The notes under the pieces were generated by a model that was given only the letters and a program-made list of their open reading frames with translations, did no database searches and had not been told where the DNA came from. A program made the translations under genes and the position numbers. A stretch of 64,000 nt of DNA, taken from Cloeon dipterum (taxonomy: Eukaryota > Arthropoda > Insecta > Ephemeroptera > Baetidae). The stretch covers positions 28,699,883 through 28,763,882 of the forward strand of contig NC_088789.1 of assembly GCF_949628265.1 (NCBI RefSeq), written 5' to 3'. This document shows, one piece after another, positions 43,917-55,130 of this stretch. Within the stretch, counting starts at the first letter, position 1. Every line of letters begins with the position of its first letter.

Positions 43917-44651
43917 ATGGATTCTATCGAGTTGCAGAAGTGGGAGCCCGACTTCTTGGCCGTGAGCGACAGGCTACGTTTGCCGGACTTCGATTTGGGC
44001 GTCGGGCTGTTGCGACACTTCCCACTGCGGCAAATAAAAGTGCAGCGCGTGCACAAAATCAAGAACGAGAAGCTGGAGGCGCGTTTTGGACATCGGGCGG
44101 CTGAGCTGGGGGCCGAGGGGGTGTGCGAGAGGCTGCTGCACGGCTCGCCGGCCGCCTGGAAAATCGCGGACGAAGGTTTCGATGTGGGCCGCAGCGAAAG
44201 CGACAATTTGTTCGGCCGCGGCGTGTACCTGACGCCCGACCCTGCCACCGCCAACAAATACGCGTTCGGCAAGCTACAGCCGTGTCCACAGCACTCGGAC
44301 GCCCACTGCGTCCGCTGCGTGCGGCGGCTGCTGGTGTCCGACTGTCTGCTCGGCCGGCCCTTCCTCCCCTCGCTCCCCGCTTCCACCCCTCTGCCCTGGC
44401 CGTGCCCTCCAGGGTTCGACTCGATCGTGGCCGATCCCGCCACCAACCCCGCCGTGGGCCAATTCCTCCAGAGCCCCGAAGTGGTCGTCTTCCGCAACGA
44501 CCAGCTGATGCCTAGATACGTCGTTGAGTACACCATCTCCGTCTACTCGCGTGACGAGTTTGCCAAAATTGTGGGCCAGCAAATGCGGCAAAAAATGCAG
44601 CCGGTCCTTTGGAATCTCCGCCCGACAGGTGTTTTCTCTTCGGCATCGTGA
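43917..44651 (+). CDS. tankyrase-like PARP catalytic-domain protein, copy 1 (244 aa)
   Basis: One coding exon behind a non-coding leader; the intron (43658-43908) ends TCTCATTTTCAG eight bases before the ATG. It is a lone PARP catalytic domain that would move ADP-ribose from NAD+ to a target. Seen: the NAD-binding His75 in L-L-H-G-S-P, Tyr104 in G-R-G-V-Y-L, and a zinc motif CPQHSDAHCVRC (Cys123, His126, Cys131, Cys134). The C-x2-H-x4-C-x2-C spacing is that of tankyrase, and G-F-D-S-I-V and the final R-Y-V-V-E-Y also align with it. The third triad residue, Glu in tankyrase (P-E-Y-L-I-T-Y), is Arg200 here (M-P-R-Y-V-V-E-Y). So poly-ADP-ribose synthesis is unlikely; a mono-transferase or a binding-only role is inferred. 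No ankyrin, SAM or WWE part. Poly(A) signal at 44823. Confidence 0.85.
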   Translation: MDSIELQKWEPDFLAVSDRLRLPDFDLGVGLLRHFPLRQIKVQRVHKIKNEKLEARFGHRAAELGAEGVCERLLHGSPAAWKIADEGFDVGRSESDNLFGRGVYLTPDPATANKYAFGKLQPCPQHSDAHCVRCVRRLLVSDCLLGRPFLPSLPASTPLPWPCPPGFDSIVADPATNPAVGQFLQSPEVVVFRNDQLMPRYVVEYTISVYSRDEFAKIVGQQMRQKMQPVLWNLRPTGVFSSAS

Positions 44652-46407
44652 TGCCCGCTTTCAAATCCAAAAGAGACTGTGTCTAGAACCTTTAAATGGA
44701 CGAAAAACAAATCGGACTGATTTGTAGACGAAACATTCCAATATAAAATGAAAACTTTGTCAGTAGCACTTTGATTTTAAGGCTATTTCTTAACTCGCTT
44801 TTATCTGTGTAGTTTGAAAATGAATAAATTTTGTATATACTTTAAAAACTGAATATTTTGTTTTTAAAAATAAAATTTGATGGCTCTGGATACTGTGACT
44901 TTCAACATTGTGCTGTATTATTCAGTTCACATTAGTAGTGTTTCCACTGAAAATGGCATCATTGTAAATTATTTATTCATTTTTTGTTTCTAGTCCATGC
45001 TGAGACTATTACCCAGCTCACAATCAGACTAAGCGAATTGTTACTAATGGCAGCATCAATTGGTATTGTATATCAAATTTAAATTATTACCCTTATTACC
45101 ATAGCTTTTGCTGAAATTTATCAAGCCTATTAAATATACAGCACCAGCATTTGTAAAACAACTAAGCACTGCCTTGGCACGCACCCCAGACTGCACTCTT
45201 GGCTATGGCCGTACCAGTAGACACACTACAAAGAAGAAGAAGCTAGAATTTTGGCCATCAACGCACTCTGAACATGCACAGCGGCGCACTCATCGTGAAT
45301 TGAACCTTCTGATTAAATTTGAATCCAATCTTGATCTTGAATTTGATAGTTGGGTCTTACAAAGGTACGGCTATACATGAAAACCAAGCTTAAAAAATGT
45401 TGCCTTCGAATTTGTTCAATTTTTGACGGTTTTCTCACTCCTTCAAAGTCACGCAAGGGCCAAAAATGATCATTTTATTAAAAGATTTCCAAAATTTAAA
45501 CATTAACTCCATGATGAAGAATGCCTTGCTCATTAAATTTTAAATTTTTTAGTTCGAAATAAAATGTTCATTTGATTCATATTTGGTTATTAATAGTGGT
45601 AAAATATCGGGGTAGTGCCGTAAAATAACAAAAGGAAACACCGTTTCATTGTCATCTTGAGAAACATATTAATTTACATGATGAGCGCAAAGTGCAGTAT
45701 ATAGTTGCTCATTTTGATTTAATTTATCTTGGCTATGGAGGTCCATGTAAAACTCACAAGCAGGGGAAGCTCTTTATTTTCAGAGATTTCTTTATTTTGT
45801 GGTTCTGCAGGGCTATTTAAGCATATACGTGTTTTAGTTAATAGTGGCAGTGTATAGAAAATTGGATTTCAATTAATTTGAATTCTTTGCACTACTGCGC
45901 ACCGCCACCTCAATCTTCGTTTTGTGCTCTCTGCGCAACAGTTAATTAAACCGATAAAATAACTTCTATAAACACGGCCGCTCCTAGTGTCTTTCTGAAT
46001 AACTGGCAAAGAAGCTAAATATTAAACTCGAATATATTTCATTGTCTTAAGATAGGGCGTCGGTGTAATTTTGAGTATTGGGGGATAGCGATACGCAAAA
46101 ATATGGTGCATGGATGGTAGTTAAGATCAGAGCAAACTTTTTAATTGGTCGGAGTTTGCTTACTAAATGATTTTGTCGCTTTTAGTTTTGGTTCAATAAT
46201 ATTCATTTGTCGAAAGTTAATTTTAGTTGACGAGCGTTAAATCAATGGGATGACATTTTTAGAGAAAAATCGTTACTGGCTCATTAAAATCTCCGATAAA
46301 CAAAGTTATGTCATATTTGGTATGGGCACAAAAGGGAATTAAACCTTGGAAATAATCGCAGATATCCCAGAATAACTTTTACTATTATTCAAATTTATTT
46401 AATTTAG
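44652..46407. other. non-coding part of unit A
   Basis: PARP 3' flank with AATAAA at 44823-44828, then AT-rich DNA. An open frame of 90 codons at 45108-45380 is not kept in unit B, where indels break it, so it is not called a gene. Confidence 0.6.
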
Positions 46408-46670
46408 GCACCGTTCCTATGTATAATTGAATATGAAAATATTTACACGTTTCTTATACACTAACATGTTTACAGTCCAAAGAGCAAATCTAGATAAATA
46501 ATATATTTAAACAATATTTTCAAGAATGACAGAAAAGATCTGCCTCCTCTAAAATGCATTAGTTTCCACTCGCTCCATCCTTTTTGCAGAGGAGTCCGTT
46601 AGTGGCTGGACGCAGAATAAGAGGAAACTTGTTAAGGCAGAAGGTAACTTGAGATTGTTTTATTTTAAAA
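46408..46670 (+). repeat. copy of the ANK7 leader/promoter at the A/B junction
   Basis: 263 bp match 23992-24254 (reverse complement), starting GCACCGTTCCTATG and ending TTATTTTAAAA, where the unit changes to CGTCCAAAGC. The 54-nt leader exon is present with acceptor CCTTTTTGCAG and donor GTAACT. No ankyrin coding sequence follows. Confidence 0.85.
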
Positions 46671-47699
46671 CGTCCAAAGCTTCTAACCCATTCAAAAAGG
46701 ATTACTTCTCTCTACCTTAATTGTTCAAAACGGGAGTATCAATTTTCAAATTTGTCAAAGAATTAAATATGGGCAATAAGAGTTGAGGATTGAGGGGGCA
46801 TAGCACCTCAAAAGCCATTCTGCTAACCAGGGGTAGCGAAGCCAAGTGCAGGTTTTGCATTTCTAGCTCATATATACCTAAGATTTTTACGCTCAAATCA
46901 TTTGCAAAAATTGAAAATTATTTATTTTCGAAATGCAAAATTTATTTTTTTGAAAACAAAGCTGAAAACCGCTTTTTTATTTTCATTGAAGTTAACACGG
47001 TCCCTTTGAGACCACTTTTGAGTGTCGTTTAGTATTTTTCTGGTTTGCTACATCCCAAAATTTAAAAAAAAGTCTTGATGACCTCAAATTTGGTGTTCAT
47101 TTGATCTGGCTTGACGAGAGGAGTTAAATTCACATGTTTTCTTTATAAAATGAGTTTGCATTCTCAAAATTCTCCCAAGAATGTCCCGTATTACCCACAA
47201 AAATGAATTTAATACCTTAAAACGTGTTTGACTCGTGATTTATTTCATCCTACTTTTTTTCGTTTACAGTGATTCAATTCAGTTCCCTCGAGTTTGTTAG
47301 CGCCAAAAATTTTAAGCCGGAGGTTTAAACTGGTTTATGCTCGGCATAAATTTGCTTTTTTAAAAAATTGGTTTCAATTTCAGGCTAAAATAGGTTGTTT
47401 ACTTATACTGAAACACTTAAGATTTTATTTTTGATGTAAAATTTATAAATTTAAAATTCAAGATATATTTTATACTTGAAAATTTGTGTTAGTTCCCTAA
47501 TTTTAGCCAATTTAGCCGGCTAAAATTGGCTTTTCGTCCTAATTGTTTAAGAAGAGCTGGTGTTTTTTTAAAACTGCTGTATTCTTGTCACCTTAAGAGC
47601 TAGATTTAACTCTGCACCCACTTGATTGCTTCCACTTGGTCAAGCAGGCCAGCGTTGCCTTTTCATATTTCTTCCATGTGTTAGAGAAAAGAGATTGCG

Positions 47700-48130
47700 A
47701 ACTCTCTCTCAAAATCATGCTTTCCACTTTTTACCAAGAGTTCCAAGTCTGTGTGAGGGGCGATGAGCACGACGTCATGTCCCATAAATTTTCTTTCTCA
47801 GTAGAGGTCTTGAGTTGGACGAGCCAGCGGCAAATTTAATGCTCCTCCGTGGAAGAAAACCATCACAAACAAATTAGCTGCAGTTGAACCCAAACTGGGA
47901 TTTTAAGATTAGCACATGTTTATAATTACATTTGGCGAGTTAACTTGAAGATAGAGACAATACTCTCCGGAATCATTGTCTGCCCTGCTTCTAAAAACAC
48001 AAAAATGTCGACCTTGGTGTGCCTAGAGTCAAACCCAGCAATAATTCCAACCTGAGGGCACTGATGTAGAAAAAATACGAGACCAAGGTGGAACCAGTAG
48101 GGGAGATCGCGTGTTTAGTATTAAAATTTC
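47700..48130 (-). pseudogene. type-B carboxylesterase relic (unit B)
   Basis: Same broken fragment as in unit A, with the HGGA region again kept on the minus strand (the ATG in V-M-V-F-F-H-G-G-A differs) and a 6-bp loss in the GACGACGATGTC stretch. Not functional. Confidence 0.75.
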
Positions 48131-48364
48131 AGGGATTCAAGGTAATTGGCTTTATTGAAAATTGACCTAGAATCTCTGATACTACTATATACTTTTAAAA
48201 ACTCGAAATGTGAGCTAAATAATAAAGCAAAAGGTTTAAAAGTGCCATTTTTGCTATAAGGTATACTAAATTTATTCATTTTCAAATTAAACAGGTAAAA
48301 GCGAGAGTAAAGAGAACATCTTCAAAACCTAAGTGCTACTGACAAAGTTTTCACTTAATATTAC

Positions 48365-48960
48365 AATTTTTCATTTTCACGTCACATTGATTTGTTTTTC
48401 GTCCACCGTGCCAAAGCGAAATCGCCTGTCGGGCACGGTGATTCCATGGGAAAACTGCCACTTGGAAGAATTGGGCGACGGCAGGGTTGACCACGATCGA
48501 GTTGAACCCTGGAGGGCAGTGCCAGGGTAGAGGGGTGGAAGGGCCGGCTGAACAGTCAGCCAGCAGCCGCACACAGTGAGTATCTGCTTGCTGCTGACAC
48601 GGCTACTGCTTGCCGAAAGCGTATTTTGTGTTGACAGTGGTAGGGTTGGGCGTCAGGTCGACTAGACGCCGTGGCCAAACATATTGTCGCTTTCGCTGCG
48701 GCCCACGTCATAACCCTCGGCCGCGATCTGCCAGGCTGGCGGCCGGCGAGCCGTGCAGCACGTCCCCTCGGCCCCCAGCGCCGCCGCCTGAAGTCCAAAA
48801 CGCGCCTCCAGCTCAACATTCTTGATTTTGTGCACGCGCTGCGCTCTTGTATTTGCCGAAAATCGAATGCCAGCAAATGCAGCCAGTCGCTCATGGCCAA
48901 GAACTCGGGCTCCCACTTCTTCAGCGCGATAGAATCCGTTTCTGCGGCTGAAAATGAGAC
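48365..48960 (-). pseudogene. inverted PARP relic a (unit B)
   Basis: Counterpart of 41650-42256, with the same ACG start codon and further small deletions (the CTCGCACGTC stretch is shorter). It shows that the relic existed before the units were duplicated. Confidence 0.82.
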
Positions 48961-49375
48961 AAAATTTTAATGATTTGCAATACTAAAAATTATCAAGTGC
49001 CAAAATTTTTCAAAAAACAAATTTTTTCGTTTTAGCAAAAATTTCAGCGATCCTGTTGATTTCAAAGGGGTTTCGCCCTTGTTTATCTCGTAAATGAAAA
49101 GCAGATTCGACGAAATTTCGGAAATTTCCAAAAATTTCCGCGTCTTGATTACACAACTACTGCTTTTCATTCTGTTTGATGCAGTGAAGCGAAATTTGGT
49201 GGATTTCTGTCGATTTTCGAATTGCCTCTCGATCAAAACACGACACGTTGTGTGTTTCTCGCCAGCTGTTTGACTACCCTGGCGGCACCTGGGGGACTCA
49301 GGTTGCTACGCTGTGTGTTACTCTCGATGCCCGTTAGAGGGCATCATAAAATCTCAGGACTGGCGTTCACAGACA

Positions 49376-49660
49376 TTTTTTTGCGAGCCGTGCAGCAGCC
49401 TGCTCTCGCACGCCGCCTCGGCCCCCAGCGCCGCCACCTGAAGTCCAAAACTTGCCTCCAGCTCTTCGTTCTTGATTTAGTGCACGCGCCGCTGCACTCT
49501 TGTATTTGCTGCTGCAAAGGGAATATAAATTTTAATGTCGCAGCAGCCCGAAGCCCAAATCGAATGCCGGCAAACGCTGCCTGTCGCTCACGCGGCAAAG
49601 ACCTCGGGCGCCCCCGCCTTCTCCAGGTCGATTGAATCCGTTTCTGCGGCTGAAAATGAG
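49376..49660 (-). pseudogene. inverted PARP relic b (unit B)
   Basis: Counterpart of 42637-42930, lacking a few of its bases (AATCGCC versus AACTTGCC; one fewer GCA). It has the same truncated end. Confidence 0.78.
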
Positions 49661-50157
49661 AAAATTTTAATTATTTGTAATGTTAAAAATTATCAAGTGC
49701 CAAAATTTTTCAAAAAAGATCAATTTTCATCGTTTTTACAAAAATTTCAGCGATCCTGTTCAACGTGTTGATTACAAAGGGTTTGCGCCCCTGTCTAGCT
49801 TGGAAATGAAACGCAGAATAGTCGAAATTTCCAATTTCCGCGTCTATCGATTACACAACTATGCGCGGTGAAGCGAAATAAGGTGAATTTCAGTCGATTT
49901 TCGAATAATTGCCTTATTACAAGAGAAATACGACACGTTGTGTGTGTATTTCTCGCCAGCTGTTTGACTACCCTGGCGGCACCTGGGGGACTCAGGTCTC
50001 AGGTTGCTGTGCTGTGTGTTACACTCCATGCCCGTGAGAGGGCATCATGAAATCTTCCTAGTAGGACTGGCGTTCACCGACATTTTTAGAGATGAAATTA
50101 TTAAGCTCCTCCTCCAATGCCGTCTCATACAGCGGCCCGGTTTTTGCTGGCAGTCTG

Positions 50158-50188
50158 TGACGTCATTATTGAAGGAGGTGCTTATATA
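50158..50188 (+). promoter_or_regulatory. CRE-like site and TATA box of PARP copy 2
   Basis: TGACGTCA at 50158-50165 and TATATA at 50183-50188, with spacing identical to copy 1. Confidence 0.55.
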
Positions 50189-50646
50189 TCTGCCGGAGTT
50201 CACCAGTTCTATACTTAAACCATCTTACCATTACCATCCTGAAGCTCAGCCAGGTGGCGCCAGGGTAGCCAAACCAAAGTAAACAAACATCAAACATCTG
50301 GTGAGAGAGTGGCGAGTAACACACACGTGTCTTGAGAGGCAACTCGCGGACTGAAATTCACCAAATTTCGCTTCATCGCACCAAACAGTAAGAAAAGCAG
50401 TGTTGAATTTTTAATTTGGCAAAACAATTGTGTAGTCACGACTTAGGAAATTGGAATTTCGAAGAATCTGCCCCACTTCCGAGCAAAACAAGGCCGCAAA
50501 AACTTGCTACTTATAGGCAATTCAACAGAGTGTCGCTTACATTATTGTTAAAAAGATTAAGATTGGCCTTTTTTGAAAAATTTCGGCACTGAATAATTTT
50601 AAGCATTGCAAGTCACTACAATTTTGTCTCATTTTCAGCCGCACAA

Positions 50647-51381
50647 ATGGATTCTATCGAGTTGCAGAAGTGGGAGCCCGACTTCTTGGCCGTGAGCGAC
50701 AGGCTGCGTTTGCCGGACTTTGATTTGGGCGTCGGGCTCTTGCGACACTTCCCATTGCGGCAAATACAAGTGCAGCGCGTGCACAAAATCAAGAACGAGA
50801 AGCTGGAGGCGCGTTTTGGACATCGGGCGGCTGAGCTGGGGGCCGAGGGGGTGTGCGAGAGGCTGCTGCACGGCTCGCCGGCCGCCTGGAAAATCGCGGA
50901 CGAAGGTTTCGATGTGGGCCGCAGCGAAAGCGACAATTTGTTCGGCCGCGGCGTGTACCTGACGCCCGACCCTGCCACCGCCAACAAATACGCATTCGGC
51001 AAGCAGCAGCCGTGTCCACAGCACTCGGACGCCCACTGCGTCTGCTGCGTGCGGCGGCTGCTGGTGTCCGACTGTCTGCTCGGCCGGCCCTTCCTCCCCT
51101 CGCTCCCCGCTTCCACTCCTCTGCCCTGGCCGTGCCCTCCAGGGTTCGACTCGATCGTGGCCGATCCCGCCACCAACCCCGCCGTGGGCCAATTCCTCCA
51201 GAGCCCCGAAGTGGTCGTCTTCCGCAACGACCAGCTGATGCCGAGATACGTCGTCGAGTACACCATCTCCGTCTACTCGCGTGACGAGTTCGCCAAAATT
51301 GTGGGCCAGCAAATGCTGCAAAAAATGCATCCGGTCCCTTGGAGTCACAGCCCGACAGGTGTTTTCTCTTCGGCATCGTGA
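50647..51381 (+). CDS. tankyrase-like PARP catalytic-domain protein, copy 2 (244 aa)
   Basis: Differs from copy 1 at nine residues: Lys41Gln, Leu120Gln, Arg133Cys, then six in the last 25 residues (Arg224Leu, Gln228His, Leu231Pro, Asn233Ser, Leu234His, Arg236Ser, read from copy 1 to copy 2). His75, Tyr104, the zinc motif and Arg200 are unchanged; Arg133Cys adds a cysteine inside the zinc motif (HCVCC). Leader intron, acceptor and promoter are as in copy 1. Both frames being open, with silent changes elsewhere, suggests both are under selection. Poly(A) signal at 51555-51560. Confidence 0.85.
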   Translation: MDSIELQKWEPDFLAVSDRLRLPDFDLGVGLLRHFPLRQIQVQRVHKIKNEKLEARFGHRAAELGAEGVCERLLHGSPAAWKIADEGFDVGRSESDNLFGRGVYLTPDPATANKYAFGKQQPCPQHSDAHCVCCVRRLLVSDCLLGRPFLPSLPASTPLPWPCPPGFDSIVADPATNPAVGQFLQSPEVVVFRNDQLMPRYVVEYTISVYSRDEFAKIVGQQMLQKMHPVPWSHSPTGVFSSAS

Positions 51382-52521
51382 TGCCCGCTTTCAAATCCAA
51401 AAGAGACTGTGTCTATAGAACTTAAATGGACGAAAAACAAATCGGACTGATTTGTAGACGAAACATTCCAATATAAAATGAAAACTTTGTCAGTATAGCA
51501 CTTAGATTTTGAGGCTATTTCTTAACTCGATTTTATCTGTGTAGTTTAAAAATGAATAAATGTTGTATATACCTTAAAAACTGAATATTTTGTTTTTAAA
51601 AATAAAAATTTGATGACTCTGGATACTGTGACTCAACATCGTGCTGTATTATTCAGTTCACATTGGTAGTGTTTCCCCTGAAAATGGCATAATTGTAAAT
51701 TATTTATTAATTTTTGTATTTCTAGTCCATGCTGACTGTTACCCAGCTCACACAAATCGAATTTTAACTAATGGCAGCATCAATTGGTATTGTATATCAA
51801 ATTTTGAATTATTACCATAGCTTTTGCTGAAATATATCAAGCCTATTAAATATGCAGCACCAGCATTTGTAAAACAACTAAGCACCGCCTTGGTACGCAC
51901 CTCGGACTGCACTCTTGGCTGTGTGGCCGTACCAGTAGACACACTTGAAGAAGAATTTTGGCCATCAACGCACTCTGAACATGCACATAAAGTTGCCTAG
52001 CGGCGCAGCCGTGAATCGTATCTAAATAAATTTGGATCCAAATCTTGATCTTGGATTTGATAGTTGGGTCCTACAAAGGTACGGCTATGTATGACAACCA
52101 AGCTTAAAAAATGTTGCCTTTAAATTTGTTCAATTTTTGACGGTTTTCTCACTCATTCAAAGTCACGCCCTTGCCAAAAATGCTCATTTCCAAAATTTAC
52201 ACATCAACTCCATGATAAAGAATTCCTTGCTCATTAAATTTTAAAGTTTTTGATTTCGAAATATGTTCTTTTGATTGATATTCGGTTATTAATAGTGGTA
52301 AAATATCGGGGCACTGCCGTAAAATAACAAAAGGACACACCGTTTCATTGTCAACTTGAGAAACATATTAATTTGCATGATGAGCGCAAAGTGCAGTATA
52401 TAGTTGCTCATTTTGATTTAATTTATCTTGGCTATGGAGGTCCATGCAAAACTCACAATCAGGGGAAGCTCATTATTTTCAGAGATTTCTTTATTTTGTG
52501 GTTCTGCAGGGCTATTTAAGC

Positions 52522-52553
<32 letters not shown>

Positions 52554-53131
52554 CGTGTTTTAGTTAATAGTGGCGGTGTATAGAAAATTGGATTTCAATT
52601 AATTTGAATTCTTTGCACTACTGCGCACCGCCCCCTCAATCTTCGTTTTGTGCTCTCTGCGCAACAGTTAATTAAACCGATAAAATAACTTCTATAAACA
52701 CGGCCGCTCCTAGTGTCTTTCTGAATAACTGGCAAAGAAGCTAAATATTAAACTCGAACATATTTCATTGTCTTAAGATAGGGCGTCGGTGTAATTTTGA
52801 GTATTGGGGGATAGCGATACGCAAAAATATGGTGTATGGATGGAAGTTAAGATCAGAGCAAACTTTTTAATTGGTCGGAGTTTGCTTACTAAATGATTTT
52901 GTCGCTTAGTTTTGATTCAATCATATTCATTTGTCGAAAGTTAATTTTAGTTGACGAGCGTTAAATCAATGGAATGACATTTTTAGAGAAAAATCGTTAC
53001 TGGCTCATTAAAATCTCCGATAAAGAAAGGTATGTCATATTTGGTATGGGCACAAAAGGGAATTAAGCCTTGGAAATAATCGCACGTATAACAGAAAAAC
53101 TTTTACTATTATTCAAATTTATTCAATTTCT
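51382..53131. other. non-coding part of unit B
   Basis: Matches 44652-46407 with indels; contains a TA-repeat expansion at 52522-52549 not present in unit A. No gene. Confidence 0.6.
52522..52549. repeat. (TA)n microsatellite
   Basis: About 13 TA units; unit A has only ATATA at the same place, so it expanded after duplication. Confidence 0.85.
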
Positions 53132-53398
53132 GCACCGTTCCTATATGTATAGTTGAATATGAAAATATTTACACGTTTCCTATACACTAACACGTTTACA
53201 GTCCAAAGAGCAAATCTAGATAAATAATATATTTGAACAATATTTTCAAGAACGACAGAAAAGATCTGCCTCCTCTAAAATGCATTAGTTTCCACTCGCT
53301 CCACATCCTTTTTGCAGAGAAGTCTGTTAGTGGATGGACGCAGAATAAGAGGAAACTTGTTAAGGCAGAAGGTAACTTGAGATTATTTTATTTTAAAA
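53132..53398 (+). repeat. copy of the ANK7 leader/promoter at the B/C junction
   Basis: Second plus-strand copy of 23992-24254, again with the leader exon between CTTTTTGCAG and GTAACT. It ends TTATTTTAAAA at the switch to unit C. Confidence 0.85.
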
Positions 53399-54293
53399 CG
53401 TCCAAAGCGTCTAAGCCATTCAAAAAGGATTACTTTCTCTCTACCTTAATTGTTCAAAACGGGAGTATCAATTTTCAAATTTATCAGGGAATTAAAATGG
53501 GCTGTAAGAGTTGAGGATTGAGGGGGCATAGCACCTCAAAAGCCACTCTGCTAACCAGGGGTAGCGAAGCCAAGTGCAGGTTTTGCATTTCTAGCTCATA
53601 TACCTAAGATTTTTACGCTCAAATGATTTGCAAAAATTGAAAATTATTTATTTTCGAAATGCAAAATTTATTTTTTTGAAAACAAAGCTGAAAACCGCTT
53701 TTTTATTTTCATTAAAGTTAACACGGTCCCTTTGAGACCACTTTTGAGTGTCGTTTAGTATTTTTCTGGTTTGCTACATCCAAAAATTTAAAAAAAAACT
53801 TGATGACCTCAAATTTGGTGTTCATTTGATCTGGCTTGACGAGAGGAGTTAAATTCACATGTTTTCTTTATAAAATGAGTTTGCATTCTCAAAATTCTCC
53901 CAAGAATGTCCCGTATTACCCACAAAAATGAATTTAATACCTTAAAACGTCTTTGACTCGTGATTTATTTCATCCTACTTTTTTTCGTTTACAGTGATTC
54001 AATTTAGTTCCCTCGAGTTTGTTAGCGCCAAAAATTTTAACCTGGAGGTTTAAACTGGTTTATGCCGGCATAAATTTGCTTTTTTAAAAAATTGGTTTCA
54101 ATTTCAGGCTAAAATAGGTTGTTTACTAATACTGAAACACTTAAGATTTTATTCTTGATGTAAAATTTATAATTTTAAAATTCAAGATGTGTTTTATACT
54201 TGAAAATTTGTGTTACCCAGCGAGCAGAGGGGTAACCGCGGTCACTTTTCGGTCACCTGACGAAAGTTGAGCAAAGTGTGGTTTTGTGTTTCA

Positions 54294-55130
54294 GGCATGA
54301 TCCTGATTCATGTTTCATTGGAATTTTTTTGAAATTTTGCTTGGATCATGCAAATTTTGAGTGCCCAGTCTTGGGCACCCGATGGGCACCTTTCGGTTAC
54401 CCGGAGCGGGCAGGGGGTCACTTGCGGTCACCTAACAAAATTAAAACTAAGGGTGATTTTGCATTTCAGGCATGATCCTGAATCATGATTCATTAAATTT
54501 TTGTCTAAATTTGGCTTGGATCACCGAAATTGCCACTGCCCAGTCTTGGGCACCCATCGGGCACCTTTCGGATACTCGGAGTGGGCAGGGGGTTACTTGC
54601 GGTCACCTAACAAAATTAAAACTAAGAGTGATTTTGCATTTCAGGCATGATCCTGATTCATGTTTCATTGGATTTTTTTTAAATTTGGCTTGGATCATGC
54701 AAATTTTGAGTGCCCAGTCTTGGGCACCCGATGGGCACCTTTCGGTTACCTGGAGCGGGCAGGGGGTTACTTGCGGTCACCTAACAAAATTAAAATTAAG
54801 GGTGATTTTGCATTTCAGGCATGATCCTGAATCATGTTTCATCGGATTTTTTTCGAAATTTGGCTCGGATCACCGAAATTGCCCGTGCCCAGTCTTGGGC
54901 ACCCATCGGGCACCTTTCGGATACTCGGAGTGGGCAGGCGGTTAACCATGGTCACTTGCGGTCACCAAAAAATTAAACTAAGAGTGGTTTTGCATTTCAG
55001 GCATGACCCTGAACCTGGCTTCGTTGGAATTTTTTATATTTGGCTGGGATCACCTAAAATTGCCAGTGCCCAGTCGTGGGCAACCATCGGGCAGCTTTCG
55101 GGTAGCTCGGATCGGATAACTGCGGTGTGA
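54294..55130. repeat. five tandem copies of a 175-bp repeat
   Basis: Copies begin GGCATGATCCTGA at 54294, 54469, 54644, 54818 and (diverged) 55000. Copies 1 and 3 resemble each other (CATGCAAATTTTGAGTGCCC) and copies 2 and 4 resemble each other (CACCGAAATTGCC), so the real unit is a dimer of about 350 bp. Each has a TTGGGCACCCATCGGGCACC-like palindromic core. Confidence 0.85.

Larger units (their letters stand above)
40003..46670. repeat. tandem segmental unit A (about 6.67 kb)
   Basis: Begins CGTCCAAAGCGCCTAACCCA and is followed directly by a second and a third copy starting with the same words at 46671 and 53399. In order it holds a MITE-like segment, a carboxylesterase relic (-), two PARP relics (-), the PARP promoter and intact PARP gene (+), about 1.7 kb of non-coding DNA, and a fragment of the ANK7 leader. 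Unit A starts abruptly in DNA downstream of the 704-aa gene. Confidence 0.9.
46671..53398. repeat. tandem segmental unit B (about 6.73 kb)
   Basis: Same order of parts as unit A, with many small indels in its first half. From about 43360/50090 to the PARP start the two units look identical over roughly 550 bp, so parts of the unit are much more alike than others. It is followed directly by unit C. Confidence 0.9.

Noticed and set aside
45108-45380. 90-codon frame in unit A
   Set aside because: Broken by indels at the matching place in unit B, so it is not maintained.
50635-51348. Minus-strand frames of 200-240 codons opposite the PARP genes (also 43886-44591)
   Set aside because: Antisense shadows of GC-rich PARP codons; the plus strand has the motifs, the splice acceptor and the conserved start.
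54278-55130. Repeated open frames with a GHLxxPNKIK-like period
   Set aside because: They only mirror the 175-bp tandem repeat; there is no start context or protein family.
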